Below are positions 34,150 to 46,260 of a DNA stretch of 64,000 nucleotides, one piece after another. Origin of the DNA: Endomychus coccineus (taxonomy: Eukaryota > Arthropoda > Insecta > Coleoptera > Endomychidae); contig OY294070.1 of the NCBI GenBank assembly GCA_958510875.1, positions 20,079,631 through 20,143,630 on the forward strand, given 5' to 3'. Every line of letters begins with the position of its first letter. Position 1 is the stretch's first letter. The notes beneath the pieces are model-generated. The model did no database searches, was not told the DNA's origin, and worked only from the letters and a program-made list of their open reading frames with translations. Position numbers and translations under genes: made by a program.

Positions 34150-35470
34150 CTTTTCAAGAAGTTCGGTAGGTCTTGAGCTTGACAAAAGAAGAGGTGACTA
34201 GTTTAAGCTCGTTTAGTCTGCCTATCTGGAATCTCTCGTGGTGGGACAACATTCGGAGATTTCTGATGAACACCGGCCATGGAAATATCCATAGAAAAGG
34301 GAGAGATATCCCACCTTTCTTCGATGTTCTAGAGAGGTCAATGAACTCGTAAGTGTGACGAATAGCTCTCTTCTGGATATAGTTCAAGAGCTTCAGCGTA
34401 TGTTTGGGAGCCGCCTCCAAACATATGAACAGTACTCCGGGACAGGTTGAGTATGTGCTTTGTAGATTATGAGGAGCTGCTGGGATGTAAAGTAGCTCTT
34501 GGCACGGAATAGAAAACCAAGTTTTTGTGAAGCAATTTTCGCAATGGACCTCACATGATCATCCCATGAGACAGTGCTGTTGGTGGTGATCTCGAGCATA
34601 TATGGATACGGAAGAGTTCCTAGGAATAGTTGTACTTGACATCAACTCATTAGGGATTGTGGGATCCGCCTTCCTGGAGAAAAGGGAAGCTTGAGTTATG
34701 GTTGCAACTCTACTAGATTATCAGATCCCCATTTCAAAATCATTGCCAGATCTTCATTAATTGCGTCATCGTCTCTCTGTCTCGCTCCTCTGGTTTCATT
34801 GAATGGCGAAGGGGCTCTAGATAAGAAAGCGGTATGAAATGTACCATCATCTGCAAAGCTGTGGATGGGACAGGTGGTCGCTTCCAGCAGATCGTTTATA
34901 TGGAGCAGAAACAAAGTTGGTGCCAAGACAGATCCCTGTGGAACACCAGCGTTGATGAGCCATTGTATCGGACGATACTCCGTCAACCACCACATGGAGT
35001 AATATATCTGAGAGAAAACGCTATAGTAAGCGACAAAATTGAGGCGGCAAAACCAAGAAGGCTTAGGTGCCAGACTCAAATGCTTTGGAGATATCCAATG
35101 CTAGAGCTAGAGATATCTCCCATGCATGTGTTACGTAGGCAAGCAGGTTTCCTGTTGATCTCTGCTGACGAAAGCCATATTGCCGGTCATTCACGATTTT
35201 GGAGCTTTATAGATATTGGATGAGCTTGACGTTGATTGATTTCTCCATCACTTTAGAGATGACAGACAATAATGCAATGGGTTTATAATTAGGAAGGGTC
35301 TTATTTCCTTTGTTTTTAATTGGTTGGACCCTAGCTGTCTTGCAGCTGGAAGGAAAGACAAGTTTATACAAAACTGTAAACAACCAAGCAGAAAACTGGT
35401 GTTAATTCATGCGCACATTCCTTGAGAACTACAAATGGAATTTCGTCTGGCCCCATAGACTTTTTATAAT
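34150..35470 (-). pseudogene. LINE reverse transcriptase, degraded
   Basis: Minus-strand pieces in order: MGPDEIPF at the far right, then ALALDISKAFES (RT motif A), LINAGVPQGSVLAPTLFLLH, INDLLEATTCPIHSFADDGT (motif C, with FADD), VSWDDHVRSIAKIASQKLGF and LIIYKAHTQPVPEYCSYVWR (thumb), then LLNYIQKRAIRHTYEFIDLS (the C-terminal segment of Jockey/CR1-group LINEs lacking RNase H). Several stops and frameshifts break it. No endonuclease part lies upstream, so the copy is 5'-truncated, as is usual for LINEs. It lies in Gbeta intron 2, antisense to the gene. Confidence 0.85.
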
Positions 35471-37030
35471 AATTGAGATATATTTAATATGTGTATATAA
35501 CAATTTGTGATGACCAATTAAATTAGTATGTGTTACAACATGTTACCATTAATCTACATATTTTTACTAGGCTGTTTTTGTGTGCTTTGTGTCCATATAC
35601 AAGCTAACAGCTTTCGAGGATAATTAATTTATTATGTATAATTATGATAATATTATAAAAAATTAATTATTATAAATAAGTATACTTTTTCACATGCTAC
35701 AAAAAATATCATTCTATCCCGTTCAATCACAAGAAGAAATGAGTAGGTATATTTTTACTCATCAAAAAATATCAACGAGAGGAAAAAATTGTACAGTTTG
35801 ACGGTTTCATAGTTCATGACAAATTGCAGAGAAACATTTCAAGGTCTTAATAAGTTTCAAACGACGGGTATTGTTGATATAAGGTATTTTTATTTGAATT
35901 GAAAAAACACAAATTGTACAATAAACAATGAAGAATAACAATGTTCTCAGTGGGCTGGGTTAGGGTATCTTATTTATTTGTGTTCGGTAAGCCCAACTAG
36001 CGATGTATACAAAACAAATTGTGATCAATTAATCGGGTGACTTTCCTAACGTTTGTTAGTAAAATAGATTTCGGACACTCCCGCGGGTCAAATGTAAATG
36101 ATTGTAGGAACAGAAAATATATTGGAAATGATTTAGAAACCGCGATCTGCAAATTTTCAAATCCAAACAGCCAATAGGAACGACGCAATCGTCTCTACAG
36201 TGGGTTACAAACGCTCGCGCTTGCGCACATATGGACATGTCAAAAATAGTCTAGATCGATATTAGGATTTTTGTTTTGGGTCGATTACAATACTTCCCTT
36301 CCACTTCGTATAGTGAGGGAAGTAAAAATCCCATGCAGTATAAAAAGTTCCGTCCGAGGCAGTGGTTCCCAACAGGTGAACCGCGAGCGTTGTTAAATAA
36401 AATTGATTTTTTTAAATATATATTCTTTTATCGGAGTCTCCTGGATGAAATCGGAGACAGCCAGCTTCTAGCATAAGATGACGTAACCATCTGAATTGCA
36501 ACTTGCATAATATCTTCTTGCTGACATATTCTTTCCCATTTGAATCAGTTGAATTTGCACTTCTAGGGCTCTGGCAATATAACGCTGAGAGGTTCAGCTA
36601 ACGTCTAGTTTTTCAAACAAAATATTGAGCCTTCTCTTGCAAATTTGCTCATAGGCATTATAAATTACGGGACGGCACTTAGGTGGTATGGTGGGGAGGC
36701 TCATCCAAAAACCTTCTCTCGTAATCAAGGACGTTGTAAAAGATTCAAGAGGAGCTAATCAAACTTCACAACTACAGCAACATAGCTTGGGGGAGTCAAT
36801 AAAACGGGTACGAGTGGTCACCTTGACTTAGGTTGGGAACCACTGCCATAAGATCTTGGCCTAATACTAGCATTCCATGGATGGTATATTCTACTAGTTG
36901 AGTTAACATCCAGCTTTCCCGACACATCAAGGTTTGAGCTGCTCTAGCATGGTGAAATTGTCAATCGTGAATGTATATCAATTGAGAATTTTAATCGAGA
37001 TGTCCGTTACTTTGTGATATTCCATTTTTA
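35471..37030. other. intron DNA with small palindrome and repeat copies
   Basis: Contains the hairpin at ~36290-36325 (listed separately) and a repeat copy at 36833-36960. A slightly GC-richer stretch at 36050-36240 has no recognised coding content. The rest is AT-rich. Confidence 0.4.
36291..36325. repeat. short palindrome, copy 1 (TACTTCCCT...AGGGAAGTA)
   Basis: Arms TACTTCCCT and TGAGGGAAGTA surround a spacer containing TTCGTAT. The same structure recurs at 48121-48154 with a better palindrome. Both are in Gbeta intron 2, flanked by otherwise different sequence. Confidence 0.7.
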
Positions 37031-37148
37031 CAGATGAAACAGGAAATTTTACTTTATTAAATATCACTTTATTTAAAAGAAAGTTTCTATTGAACTTTCT
37101 TTTAAATAAAGTGATATTTAACAAAGTAAAATGTCTTATTTTTATCTG
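37031..37148. repeat. 118-bp hairpin with ~56-bp arms
   Basis: Left arm 37031-37086 and right arm 37093-37148 are nearly perfect reverse complements over the inner 42 bases (AATATCACTTTATTTAAAAG on the left), with a loop of about six bases. The inner motif AACTTTCTTTTAAATAA also occurs at ~31946 and ~32036. It could be a MITE or the remains of a hairpin RNA gene; no evidence of expression. Confidence 0.8.
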
Positions 37149-37539
37149 TATTTCAATTGAGAAATGACATTAACTAAGATTAAAACTTATCTATCGATGA
37201 ATACCTACACGTACATTGGTAAGAATGTGATTTCGATAAAATACCAACATTCCCGGTTGATTATGTGAAATTATTGCAGCAACTATGTCAGGCGATTTTC
37301 ATAAGATATGTCATTTCAGTGCAATTATCTACGAGGGGAGCGCAAAAAATTCACATTCTGACATACGAGAGTACAGTGAAAAGTCCCTGAAAAATAAAAC
37401 AGATGGCGCCAGTGAAAAAATGTGTCTTTTATTGATTGTATTGTGATGTGACAAACTTAGATCATTTACAAGAGTAAGACTAAACTATTTCTATAAATAA
37501 GTTAATGATATTTAGAATAATTGCTGAAAATGATTGACG

Positions 37540-38386
37540 AACTCTTCCGAATATACCTGGTGTCTGATTAAAGATGGCACATGATTAAAATATCCCGTTT
37601 CTTAGATCTTGTTCGTTTTTCAAACTAGTGACTTCAAGTGACCTTACAGAAAATAATCCAAAGGATTCAAATCAGGTGATCTTGGAGGCCAGGCTCTTCT
37701 CGTCCAGAAATTGACGCACAACCAAACTCCATCGTGTATCAACCATAACTGGCTTCTAAAATCAACTTTTTGTAAATGTTCAGGAAACTCGTGCTCCAAA
37801 AACCTTCGGTACTCTTCGTCAATAAGTCTCTGTAGAAGAACGCAAGGTCCAATAAGATGATCACCGATAATTCCAACCCAAATATTTAGAGAAAATTGTA
37901 CTTGAAAATGATTTTCTATGATAGTGTTGGTATTATCCTCAGCCCAGATGTGGTTATAGTGAAAGTTAATGATGACATTATGAGAAAGCGAAGCTTCATC
38001 TGTTTAAAAGCACATGACTTAAGAAATTAGGGTTTCTTAATAATCTATTACGCAACCAAATGCATAAATCTACTCTGAGGGGAAAATCTCTAAGTAATAG
38101 ATCTTGCACACGTTGCAGATGATGAGGATAAAGTTGTTGCTCAATTGTTCAATTGTTCAATTCTATTCAACACAGCTTCTTCAATCTCAACTGTTTGAAC
38201 TCTCGCAGGTCTTCCTGGGATATATGTTGTCCTTTTAAAATTAACAGTTTCACAAAGTCTTGCGTGAATATTAATAACAGTTTGGACGTATGGAACCACC
38301 CATTGAGGAAATCGCACCTGGTATATTAGTCTTGCAGCTTGTGAATTACCGTGAGCAATTCCATAGGTGAAATGAATGTTTGCCAT
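37540..38386 (-). pseudogene. DUF4817 / mariner-like transposase, near full length
   Basis: The start at 38386 reads MANIHFTYGIAHGNSQAARL, then YQVRFPQWVVPYVQTVINIH, ARLCETVNFKRTTYIPGRPA and EEAVLNRIEQ, the DUF4817 helix-turn-helix domain. After a shift at the repeated CAATTGTT stretch (~38140) come NFHYNHIWAEDN and WVGIIGDHLIGP, then WLIHDG (catalytic D) and WPPRSPDLNPLDYFL with HLKSLVYKT-like sequence (the last catalytic D in SPDLNPLDYF). At least one frameshift and a few stops disable it. A possible 5' terminal repeat, ACCGGGTGTTTATAAAG on the minus strand, lies at ~39055. Confidence 0.85.
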
Positions 38387-40139
38387 TTGCGTATATTAGT
38401 ACATTTTGAATGACAAAAAACTACAGTCGATTTTTTAAATCAACTATCATGATTCTACTGCCAAGGAAACCTCTGGATTGTTTTCCAAGGCTTGATATGC
38501 ACGTTTTCTTGTGTACTGCCGCTGCAGAGAAAAGATGCAGCACGCTTTTTGCGAATTTTTATTATCAAATTTTCACCAATTTGGTGATAGTTATTCAAAA
38601 AGGGATAATATAACATAGCATATCACGCTAAATAAGTATTTTTTCGCTTATTTTTTGAAAACTCTTAATGATTCAACAAGGTTTATTTTTAAACCAGTTC
38701 CTTTCCAAAATGGCTGTTTTAAGCAATAAATACTGAAAGTACCGTTTGTATGTAAAATTGAATCTGATATGTTTAGTGAAAAATGGCATACAGTGCTACA
38801 TAAAAAATGGTTATTGAAAACCTGTACAACACTGTATGTGGCGTCCTCTAACATTATACAAAGAACTAAGTCAGTATCCCGAATTTCTTCAAATTGTCAT
38901 GTTATTTAATCAAAATACCAAATAATTTTTTTTTTTTGACGCCCTGTATCTCAAGAACCAAGCGGTTGCGGACACATGTTCATGTGAACTTTTTGTCTTG
39001 AAATTAGTCAAAGATGCACCCTTTACAAGTACTTTATAAACACCCGGTATAATGCAACTGGAATGGAGTTCTACGCCAAAGCATGAAAACCGCTATGGAC
39101 TGAGCAAAATGACTTCTATAAGATATCTTAAAATATATTACTAATTTGGTGTTATTTCTATAGCCAAAACAAAATTGTACGCTTTAGCGTTTCAGAAAAA
39201 TATATGTGTTTGCTACGCAAACCATGAAAACTGCTACGGGCTGAGCAAAATTAAATATAGTGCTATTTTGGGTGAAAATGGATGCTTCGGCGTTTAAATT
39301 AATTTAGTGCTGTGTGTATACATAAGCAGCACTTGCATATTTTGAATAGTTCTGTTACATAGGGGATTGTGGCTAGACATAGATACATCTTCAATAAAAC
39401 GGGAAAGTACAATGTGAATTAAGAAACACTTTGTGCCTTATTTGGGTAATTATTTTTTAATATTCTCTATTAATACTAATGTATTTAATTTGAAACCTTT
39501 GGTTTGATTATATAAAATGCTTAGACTATCTAAATTAGGAAAGGTGGCCTGTTTGTGAAAAATGGTTAGCAAAGGTAGAGTCCATTTTGTTAAGTCTAAA
39601 AGGACGAAAATGTTTTTAGAATCTAAGTTTAAAGTTCTACCTATATAAAAGTTATCATAGCCGGGCAAATTAGCTTATAAACTCCAGGCTTACTATATTC
39701 ATTGGTTTTGTCTTTAGCATTATATAAAAGATGGCAGAGTTCAGTTTGTAGTTTGAACCTGATTTTAAGATTATGGCGCGATAAAAAGTTAGATATGTTT
39801 TCGCTTAAGGGCCCAAAATACGTCAGAGAAATGAATTTTGTTGATACATCTATAAGTTTTATGTAGGGGTTGATATTGTATACGAGGGCGAAGTAAAAAG
39901 TCCCTGAAAAATGATTTATTTTAGACTTTAGAATAGCTGAAACCAGTTATATGGAAATACGGTTCTGCTTCACAATCTAGACTTTTTTCTAAATATGAAC
40001 ACGCAAAAAAGTTTTTGCGGAAGTGTATCACTTTTTATTATTGATAAAATATTGTAGAATTTAGAATGATTTCAACTGTATTCGGCAATTGGATCTCGTA
40101 AACAGACGCGTACAAAAACGTTTGACAGGTTTTTACATG
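38387..40139. other. no gene recognised; transposon-end fragments
   Basis: Includes GACGCCCTGTATCTC (~38940) and ACACCCGGTAT (~39050), typical of insect transposon ends, and a mariner-like end at ~39884-39910 (TACGAGGGCGAAGT then AAAAGTCCCTGAAAAA). The rest is AT-rich and without coding signal. Confidence 0.4.
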
Positions 40140-40627
40140 TCGTTAAGATAGTAGCTAGTTAAATTTTTATATATTTTTGGGAAGCAGTAGGTTAAGTTAG
40201 TACTGGTAGGGTATTTGAAGATAGATTTTTGTGGCCCTTATACACATGCGCAGGAAAGTCCAAGCGGCAACGTTATCGCAGGTTAGTTTGTTAAATTTTT
40301 ATATATTTTTGGGAAACAGTAGGTTAGGTTAGTACTCGTAGGTTATTTGAAAATAAGTTTTTGTAATCGTTAGATTTCCCTGGCCCTTATACACATGCGC
40401 AGGAAAATCCAGGCGGCAACGTTATCGCAGGTTAGTTTGTTAAATTTTCATTTATTTTTGGGAAACACTAGATTAGGTTAGTAGTGATAGGTCATTTGAA
40501 GGTAGGTTTTTCTAATTGTTTGATTATCCCTAACCCTTATACACATGTGCAGGAAAGTCCAAGCGGCAACGTTATCGCAGGTTAGTTTGTTAAATTTTTA
40601 TATATTTTTGGGGAACACTAGGTTAGA
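40140..40627 (+). repeat. ~149-bp tandem repeat, 3-4 copies
   Basis: The conserved GGCAACGTTATCGCAGGTTA occurs at 40267, 40415 and 40565 (spacings 148 and 150), each followed by GTTAAATTTTTATATATTTT and preceded by CTTATACACATGCGCAGGAA. A partial leading copy starts near 40145. Non-coding. Confidence 0.88.
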
Positions 40628-41479
40628 TCTAATGGTTGTACTATTAAATTCCAATAGAATGGAGTACGGTGATGTTAGAGTTCAACTCTAAAGAGATATT
40701 TTCACTAGGCAAAATAAGTATTGTAGAAATTTAGTTTATTTATTTAATACTGGTATGTTGGTTTTTTTTAACGTTTACGTTTTCTTAATTGTTCAGTTTT
40801 AAAATTAGAAATTTAGATTAGTAAGTTACTTTGGGATGTGTTTCCGCAAACTTATTTTTGTATTTGTTTATTCAAATTAAAAAGAGAATTAAAATTTCTG
40901 TACAATTAATTTCAGTTATTTTAAAGTTTATTTTAATATTTAAAAAAAAAATTAAAATGACATATTTCCGCAAGAAGTTTTTTGCGTGTTTATGTTTAGA
41001 AAAGTGTCTAGAATGTAAAGTAGAAACATGTTCTCATGTAACTTGTTTCAGTTTTTTTGAAGTCGAGAAATTGAAAATTATTAATTTCTGCAGATTTTTT
41101 TTTATAATTTTATTTTTGGGGAGGTTTCGGTACCTATACTGGAAATAAAACATTTCGTATATAAGTGGTTTCAGCTAAAAAAATATTCACGTATAATATC
41201 CCATGTGCAAAATTTCCGGAAATTTATTTGTGCACTCGGGATATTCAGTAAGAGAATTTCACACACCGAAGAAAAATTAGTTTAAAATAATTTCAATGTG
41301 ATATTATTTGACATTTTGTCATGAAAATATGAGACATTACGAAGGAATACCATAATTTATTAATAGGATTTTGAGAGTTTGATGTATGCGAGTCCAAACG
41401 TCAAAAAAACTTGTGGTATTTTCATGCTTAAATTGTGTATGGTTAAAATTTATAATGTTTCGCCACGGAATTCAAAATC
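40628..41479. other. no gene recognised; AT-rich
   Basis: The open frame at 40831-41148 is rich in K, I and F codons from AT bias and lacks any family signature. No splice-bounded exon was found. Confidence 0.45.
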
Positions 41480-41920
41480 CAGTTGTAATTTTTGATTCAC
41501 CCACTTTAGTTGTACAAAATTGTAAAAAGTGGATTAAATATAGTTTATTACATGTTGTTGAATTAAATTTCATTTACTAAAATTGGTGGAAGTATGTGTT
41601 TTTAACCAATAATTTTCTTTCGGCAACTGATTTACAATACAATTTAAATATCGGTAGTAATTTTTGATCCACCCACTTTAGTCGTAGAAAATTGTTAAAA
41701 GTAGATTAAATATGGTTTATTACATGTTATTGAATTACATTTTATTAACTAAAATTGGTGGAACTAATGGTTTTTTTTGGCAGCTGATTCACAATAAAAT
41801 TCAAATATCTTTTGATCCACCTACTTTAGTTGTGTTAATTCATTTTAAATAGATTATGTATAGTCTCTTTTATGTTTTTGGATTAAATTTGATTTACTAA
41901 AATTGGAGGAATTATATTTG
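41480..41920 (+). repeat. ~150-170-bp degenerate tandem repeat, three copies
   Basis: CACCCACTTTAGT occurs at 41498, 41670 and (as CACCTACTTTAGT) 41818, each followed by AAATTG, GATTAAATATAGTTTATTA and a TTTACTAAAATTGGTGGAA-like tail. The copies are diverged. Non-coding. Confidence 0.8.
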
Positions 41921-42591
41921 TTTTTGGCGAACGATAGATTCTGTATTTTAAGCGAATCAAATAATCATAAAATAGTAATATTGCTTAGTGGAAATAGGCG
42001 GCCATGGCTATGACAAATGTCATTATTGTACTTTCTCTATATTTTGTACAAAATTGATTCTCAGTTAATTGAATATTGTTCACCAGAAATGTTAAATGTG
42101 GCAAATCGTAAAGGTTTATTCAAGAAAATCTAAGAAAAGCTGTTGCAAACATCTATAAAATTTAACAGAATTGGCAAGAATAAATTGAACAAAGTGATTT
42201 CAAAATATTACATTTATTTGCTTAAACACAAACATTTGGTAAATTTAGAGTCTTCTGTCCTTTGCTATTCGCCATTACGAAAAGATTTTCAAGAGGAATA
42301 TCGAAAACATTTGAATGCTATGAAATTAAATAAAATATAGATTTTAATAATAAATCGAATGAATTTAAATATTTAATTTATTTTTGAACGGTTGTTTTGT
42401 TATGTATTGTATCACTTTCAAACTCATTTGTTAATCGTCAAAAAATGTCCACTATAATTTTGCTTCTCTACCCTAAAAGAAAAAATATCCGCTGAAATTT
42501 TTTCGTTGGCTTGGCAATAAGTCAAAATAAAAGTATTTCATTGGTCGAAATTTGTTGGTGTGAAATTCTCATATATAATACCACTAGAGAT

Positions 42592-42613
42592 GAAATTTTG
42601 CCGGCAAAATTTC
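42592..42613. repeat. perfect 22-bp palindrome centred on CCGG
   Basis: GAAATTTTGCC is followed immediately by its exact complement. It sits next to CCACTAGAGA (42581-42590) and just beyond the 3' end of the recombinase fragment. A related but imperfect AAGTTTTGCCGGCTTGCATG lies on the other side at ~43427. Confidence 0.85.
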
Positions 42614-42639
42614 TCGATTGTAATATGGAAGTTTGTTGC

Positions 42640-43288
42640 TTAGGCAATTTCGCGAATGACATTTGTATCAAAATCACGAGCCGTCAGGCGACCAGTGAAG
42701 TTTTCCAGAAGATCATATTCTTTTTGAAAATAATGAATTGAGCAATTAGCTGCCTCATTGCCTCTCCAAGCCAATTCGAAGGAGCATATATGGAAAAAAT
42801 TCTTTTGCAACCCATCTGGCTTATCTTCATCGTAACAGTTGAGCATTCTCAAAAACTGTTCGGTCGAAAAAGCTTTAGAACTTGATTTCCTTTTTTCTGG
42901 TAAAGTTTGCAACTTTTTGCGCTTTGAATCCCTGGCCAGACGAGCTGATTTGAAAATTAAACCTTGAAATGGATCGATCATTCTATCATATTCCTTGAAA
43001 AACTTTTCTTGAATCAGCTGTGCCGTGGTATTCCATAAAGACTTCACAGAGGATTCTTTATAATCTTCTCCGTTTTTTTTTCTTCATATTGAAAGCATAA
43101 TCCTCTAATATTTCTGCTAATCTTTCTGGAGTCGTTTCTCTATCTAAGGTATAGTTTCTTTTTAAATGAAATTCCGTGAACTGGTTCCATGCAGATGTCC
43201 TAGTTTTTCTTGTGTTGAAAGGCACTAGTTTGGCAATTTCACTATGTATTTCTTTCGACGAAATATTTCCAAATCTACTTTTGGACAC
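42640..43288 (-). pseudogene. Crypton-type tyrosine recombinase N-terminal fragment
   Basis: From an ATG at 43288: RFGNISSKEIHSEIAKLVPF, NTRKTRTSAWNQFTEFHLKR, PERLAEILEDYAFNMKKK. Then, after a one-base shift in an A-run at ~43070, come SLWNTTAQLIQEKFFKEY, FIFKSAR-like sequence, STEQFLRMLNCYDEDKPDGL and FELAWRGNEAANCSIHYF. This matches the DUF3504/Crypton-derived recombinase layout (core-binding domain, then the start of the catalytic domain with an arginine in AWRGNEAAN). The frame stops after ~200 codons, before the H-x-x-R and tyrosine boxes, so it cannot be an active recombinase. The single A-run shift could be a sequencing artefact. Confidence 0.68.
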
Positions 43289-44375
43289 TTATTGCGCTAT
43301 TTGACAAATAAGTATTCATCATAGATTAACTAAACGTTGTTTGTTTTCTTTATGGTATTCATTTCCCAAGCTATCTATGAATGTGAGAAATGTCAAAATA
43401 GTATTGATGAAATAATAACTTGCTAAGTTTTGCCGGCTTGCATGTTTTATCGCTGTGAAACGAGAGTTGCTATGAAAACTTCCTCACTAAAAATGGAATG
43501 AGTGAAATAGTCACCCCTAGAGACTTACATTCTGTAGTTGTAATATTTGAAAACATGTTGGAAACATCAAAAGAAACAAAAAACCCATTAGTTGGTATGT
43601 GGTATTTAATGCGGATCACTCTTTTATTATAATCTCGGTTATAATTATAATAATATTTGAATAAGAAGAAATTGAATGACTTGGATTACAAGTAAAAGTA
43701 GCACATGAAAAGATCTAGCATGACAGTGAAATTATGTCATATTTCCTGTTCCTGCTAACTGCTTTCAATTGTAAGTTTTCGGTGGTCGAAGCGCGACCGC
43801 AGAACAAAGTGCGTACGCACGTCGCTTCTACCGCATCCGGTGCCGGCGATCTAAATATCCTGCAAGAGTCAATCCACACGCATAGCACGCACGCAATAGT
43901 CTGACGCATGTGCACCACGTCGGTCTTTTGGACAGCGGCAGGTCTTTAGAACGCTTATATATTGATCGGTTGGTAGCACGTTGCCACCCTGATCCTTCCG
44001 AAACCGGTACCGGCGATAGCAGCAAGCTTGCCGCCACACGCATAGGTACACACCCCCTTGTCTGTTGCATCGTGTGCATTCGAAATGGAACGTAAAATGA
44101 GTAACGAATTTAGACTCGTAAACAAATCAAACTTGTTGTAATCGTTGCAAGAATCGGAATTCACCTTATTGGGGTTTCGTCCGTTTAATAACCCCAGGAA
44201 ACTAAATATAGGGTTGTATAGAATCAGCCATTACGTGATGAAAATCCGTTCTAAACTTAGATACAACAATTATTAAAAGTAACTATAGTTTCGCTTACAC
44301 CGTAGCTTTTTCAAACAAATATTACAAAGTACTAACTTACTACAAAAGAGCCTAATTATACAATTTTAACAAGGG
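43289..44375. other. no gene recognised; CpG-rich island at 43770-44060
   Basis: About 290 bases at 43770-44060 are strikingly GC- and CpG-rich (GTGCGTACGCACGTCGC, CCGGTGCCGGCG). Several frames are open by composition and none has a family match. A TATATATT lies at ~43956. It may be a retroelement promoter or an unrecognised gene start. Confidence 0.4.
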
Positions 44376-44760
44376 TTAATTGTTAAGTATTTGTTGATCG
44401 TTCAATAGGATATCGAACTTCTTATATTCATTAATTGCTTGGGGTTCCAGCAAATTTAATATATTACTTTTATTCTGAATGTCTAAAATCTTGAAATTAT
44501 CATTTAATTTAGGGTTTTCCACAATTAAATATTCCGCAAAAGTTGAATCCGATGTATTGTTAAAGAAACTACTTCTATGTTCCTTGATCCGTTTTTTGAA
44601 AGTCTTTGCCGTCTGACCAATGTATATCATAGTCGGCTTGTAAACCTCACATTTGTCTTTATCGGATAATTTAAATATAATTCAACACTTCTTCCTTTTT
44701 ATAGCAATTTCCGCACACAAAGCAATGCCTAGCCATTTTTAACCCTTGCACTGTTTTTGC
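44376..44760 (-). pseudogene. Penelope-like element C-terminus (GIY-YIG)
   Basis: The minus strand gives MARHCFVCGNCYKKEEVLN, a shift, then LSDKDKCEVYKPTMIYIGQT, AKTFKKRIKEHRSSFFN and ILNLLEPQAINEYKK before the stop at 44376. The YIGQT...KRIKEH core is the GIY-YIG endonuclease of Penelope-like elements. The preceding Cys cluster and the EYKK end match the usual C-terminus. The reverse transcriptase is missing. It differs from the copies at 28200 and 53350, so it derives from another family. Confidence 0.82.
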
Positions 44761-45169
44761 CCCTTGAGAGGGACACCATTTTCTATGGTATGCCATACGT
44801 CAGTTGTGAGGTCTTAATCAAATACTACATTCCTTCCTACATATGGACATCATATTAAACGAATTTATTAGTTTACTTCATCAGTAGGAAAAAGTTTGAA
44901 CTAACTTCCAAAGATGGGATAAGACGAAAAAAGAGTATATTCGAAGCAATAGAGTTATATAATAGCAATATGGTTTGTTTAAGTAATCCAAAGTAATGGA
45001 TTTTCAGAATGATAATGCATCTTGCGTTAGTAAACTCTTGGATATAGTTAAAGAAGCAAGCTGATCAACTAGGTATTCTACAAAAGAACAAACTAGATCT
45101 TGTTGCATTCCGACAATCATCATCATCAAGAAAGCGGGTGGGAGTCTAAGCTCCCTGATGCACTTAGGC

Positions 45170-46260
45170 CACTTAGTTGGGCCCATTGTGCGCCCCGTAG
45201 TCAGAAGCCTATTCTATTCTAGCAGGTTTGTGGCCCGCCAGAAACCCAGAATATTGCTAGTGCCGGCTCCCATAAGTTCCTCCGGGAGCAGTTCTAATTC
45301 TCCGAAGTGTCGGTGCCTGAGGGATGCCAACGCTGGGCATTCCAACAGGATGTGAGAGGCAGTTTCTTCCACCTCTCTGCATTTCCTACATATTGGGTCA
45401 TCTGCGATGCCCATAGTGTGGAGATGTTTGTTAAGACGACAGTGACCGGTTAGGATTCCAGTCATCTCTCGGATGTCCCTTCTGCTTAGAGAAAGGAGTT
45501 TCTTTAAGAGCCTAGGCACAGGCTCTTTGATGAAGAGCTTGGCCTGTCTCATGCGTGGTGATTCTCGCCACAGTTCAGACCACTTACTCATGATTTAGAT
45601 AAAGAAACATTGTAACGTATAATTTCTAAGAAAACCACATACGTCAATGGCATTGTAATAATCTAGAAAGGGACAAAACATCCCCGTCCTATCGTATTTG
45701 AATCACGTTATTTTTGTCAAGTTGCAGGCCTGTCTTGTTTATTATGTATACAAATGCCGATGCTGTCTGATTCCTTCATTCACAGGGAACCTAACACAAT
45801 TTCCGCTGCACGTCCGTTAAAAGTATTGAAACTAATCCATCGTCTCTTTCAGTAGTCAGATCTCCGTCTCCAGAGTCAGGAAAATGGACCGACACTAGGT
45901 GTCTCAGTGTCTCCTCCGGAGTCGTGGTGTACTCACCACTCGGAAGAATCACTGATCCAATTCTGGCTCTGTTGTCTTTTGAGAGAACTTTGCAGAGTCT
46001 TGCCGCAGAGGGTAGCTTGTTGATATCCCCGCAGAAAGTCCGCCAAGTGTCGTTTTGACGTTCTCAACGCTTTTTTATAGTCTCTTTGGGCCGCTTTGTA
46101 GCTTTCCCAATCCACGACTGCTTGGGATCTCTTAGCTTTATTAAAGAGTTTTCTTACCATTTTCCGGTGTTCCTCCACTTTTGTGGTCCACCATGGCGTT
46201 GTTCCTCTGCCTAAGGTCACAGCTGGCTTCCGACAATCTGTAGCTGAGAATCTCATACTT
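45170..46260 (-). pseudogene. LINE with C-terminal zinc knuckle, internally deleted
   Basis: At 46256-45830 the minus strand shows the endonuclease-to-RT linker: TPWWTTKVEEHRKMVRKLFN, DWESYKAAQRDYKKALRTSK, SQNWISDSSEW. The next stretch, 45590-45214, is the C-terminal tail: KLFIKEPVPRLLKKLLSLSR, RDIREMTGILTGHCRLNKHL, ADDPICRKCREVEETASHIL and LECPAL, a CCHC-like knuckle after the RNase H of I/R1-group LINEs. The RT and RNase H between them are missing. The last ~290 bases nearly duplicate 49180-49460, so both are copies of one LINE family. Intronic in Gbeta, antisense. Confidence 0.83.

Noticed and set aside
40831..41148. 105-codon plus frame with cysteines
   Set aside because: Residue use (K, I, F) is that expected from AT-rich random sequence, with no conserved motif.
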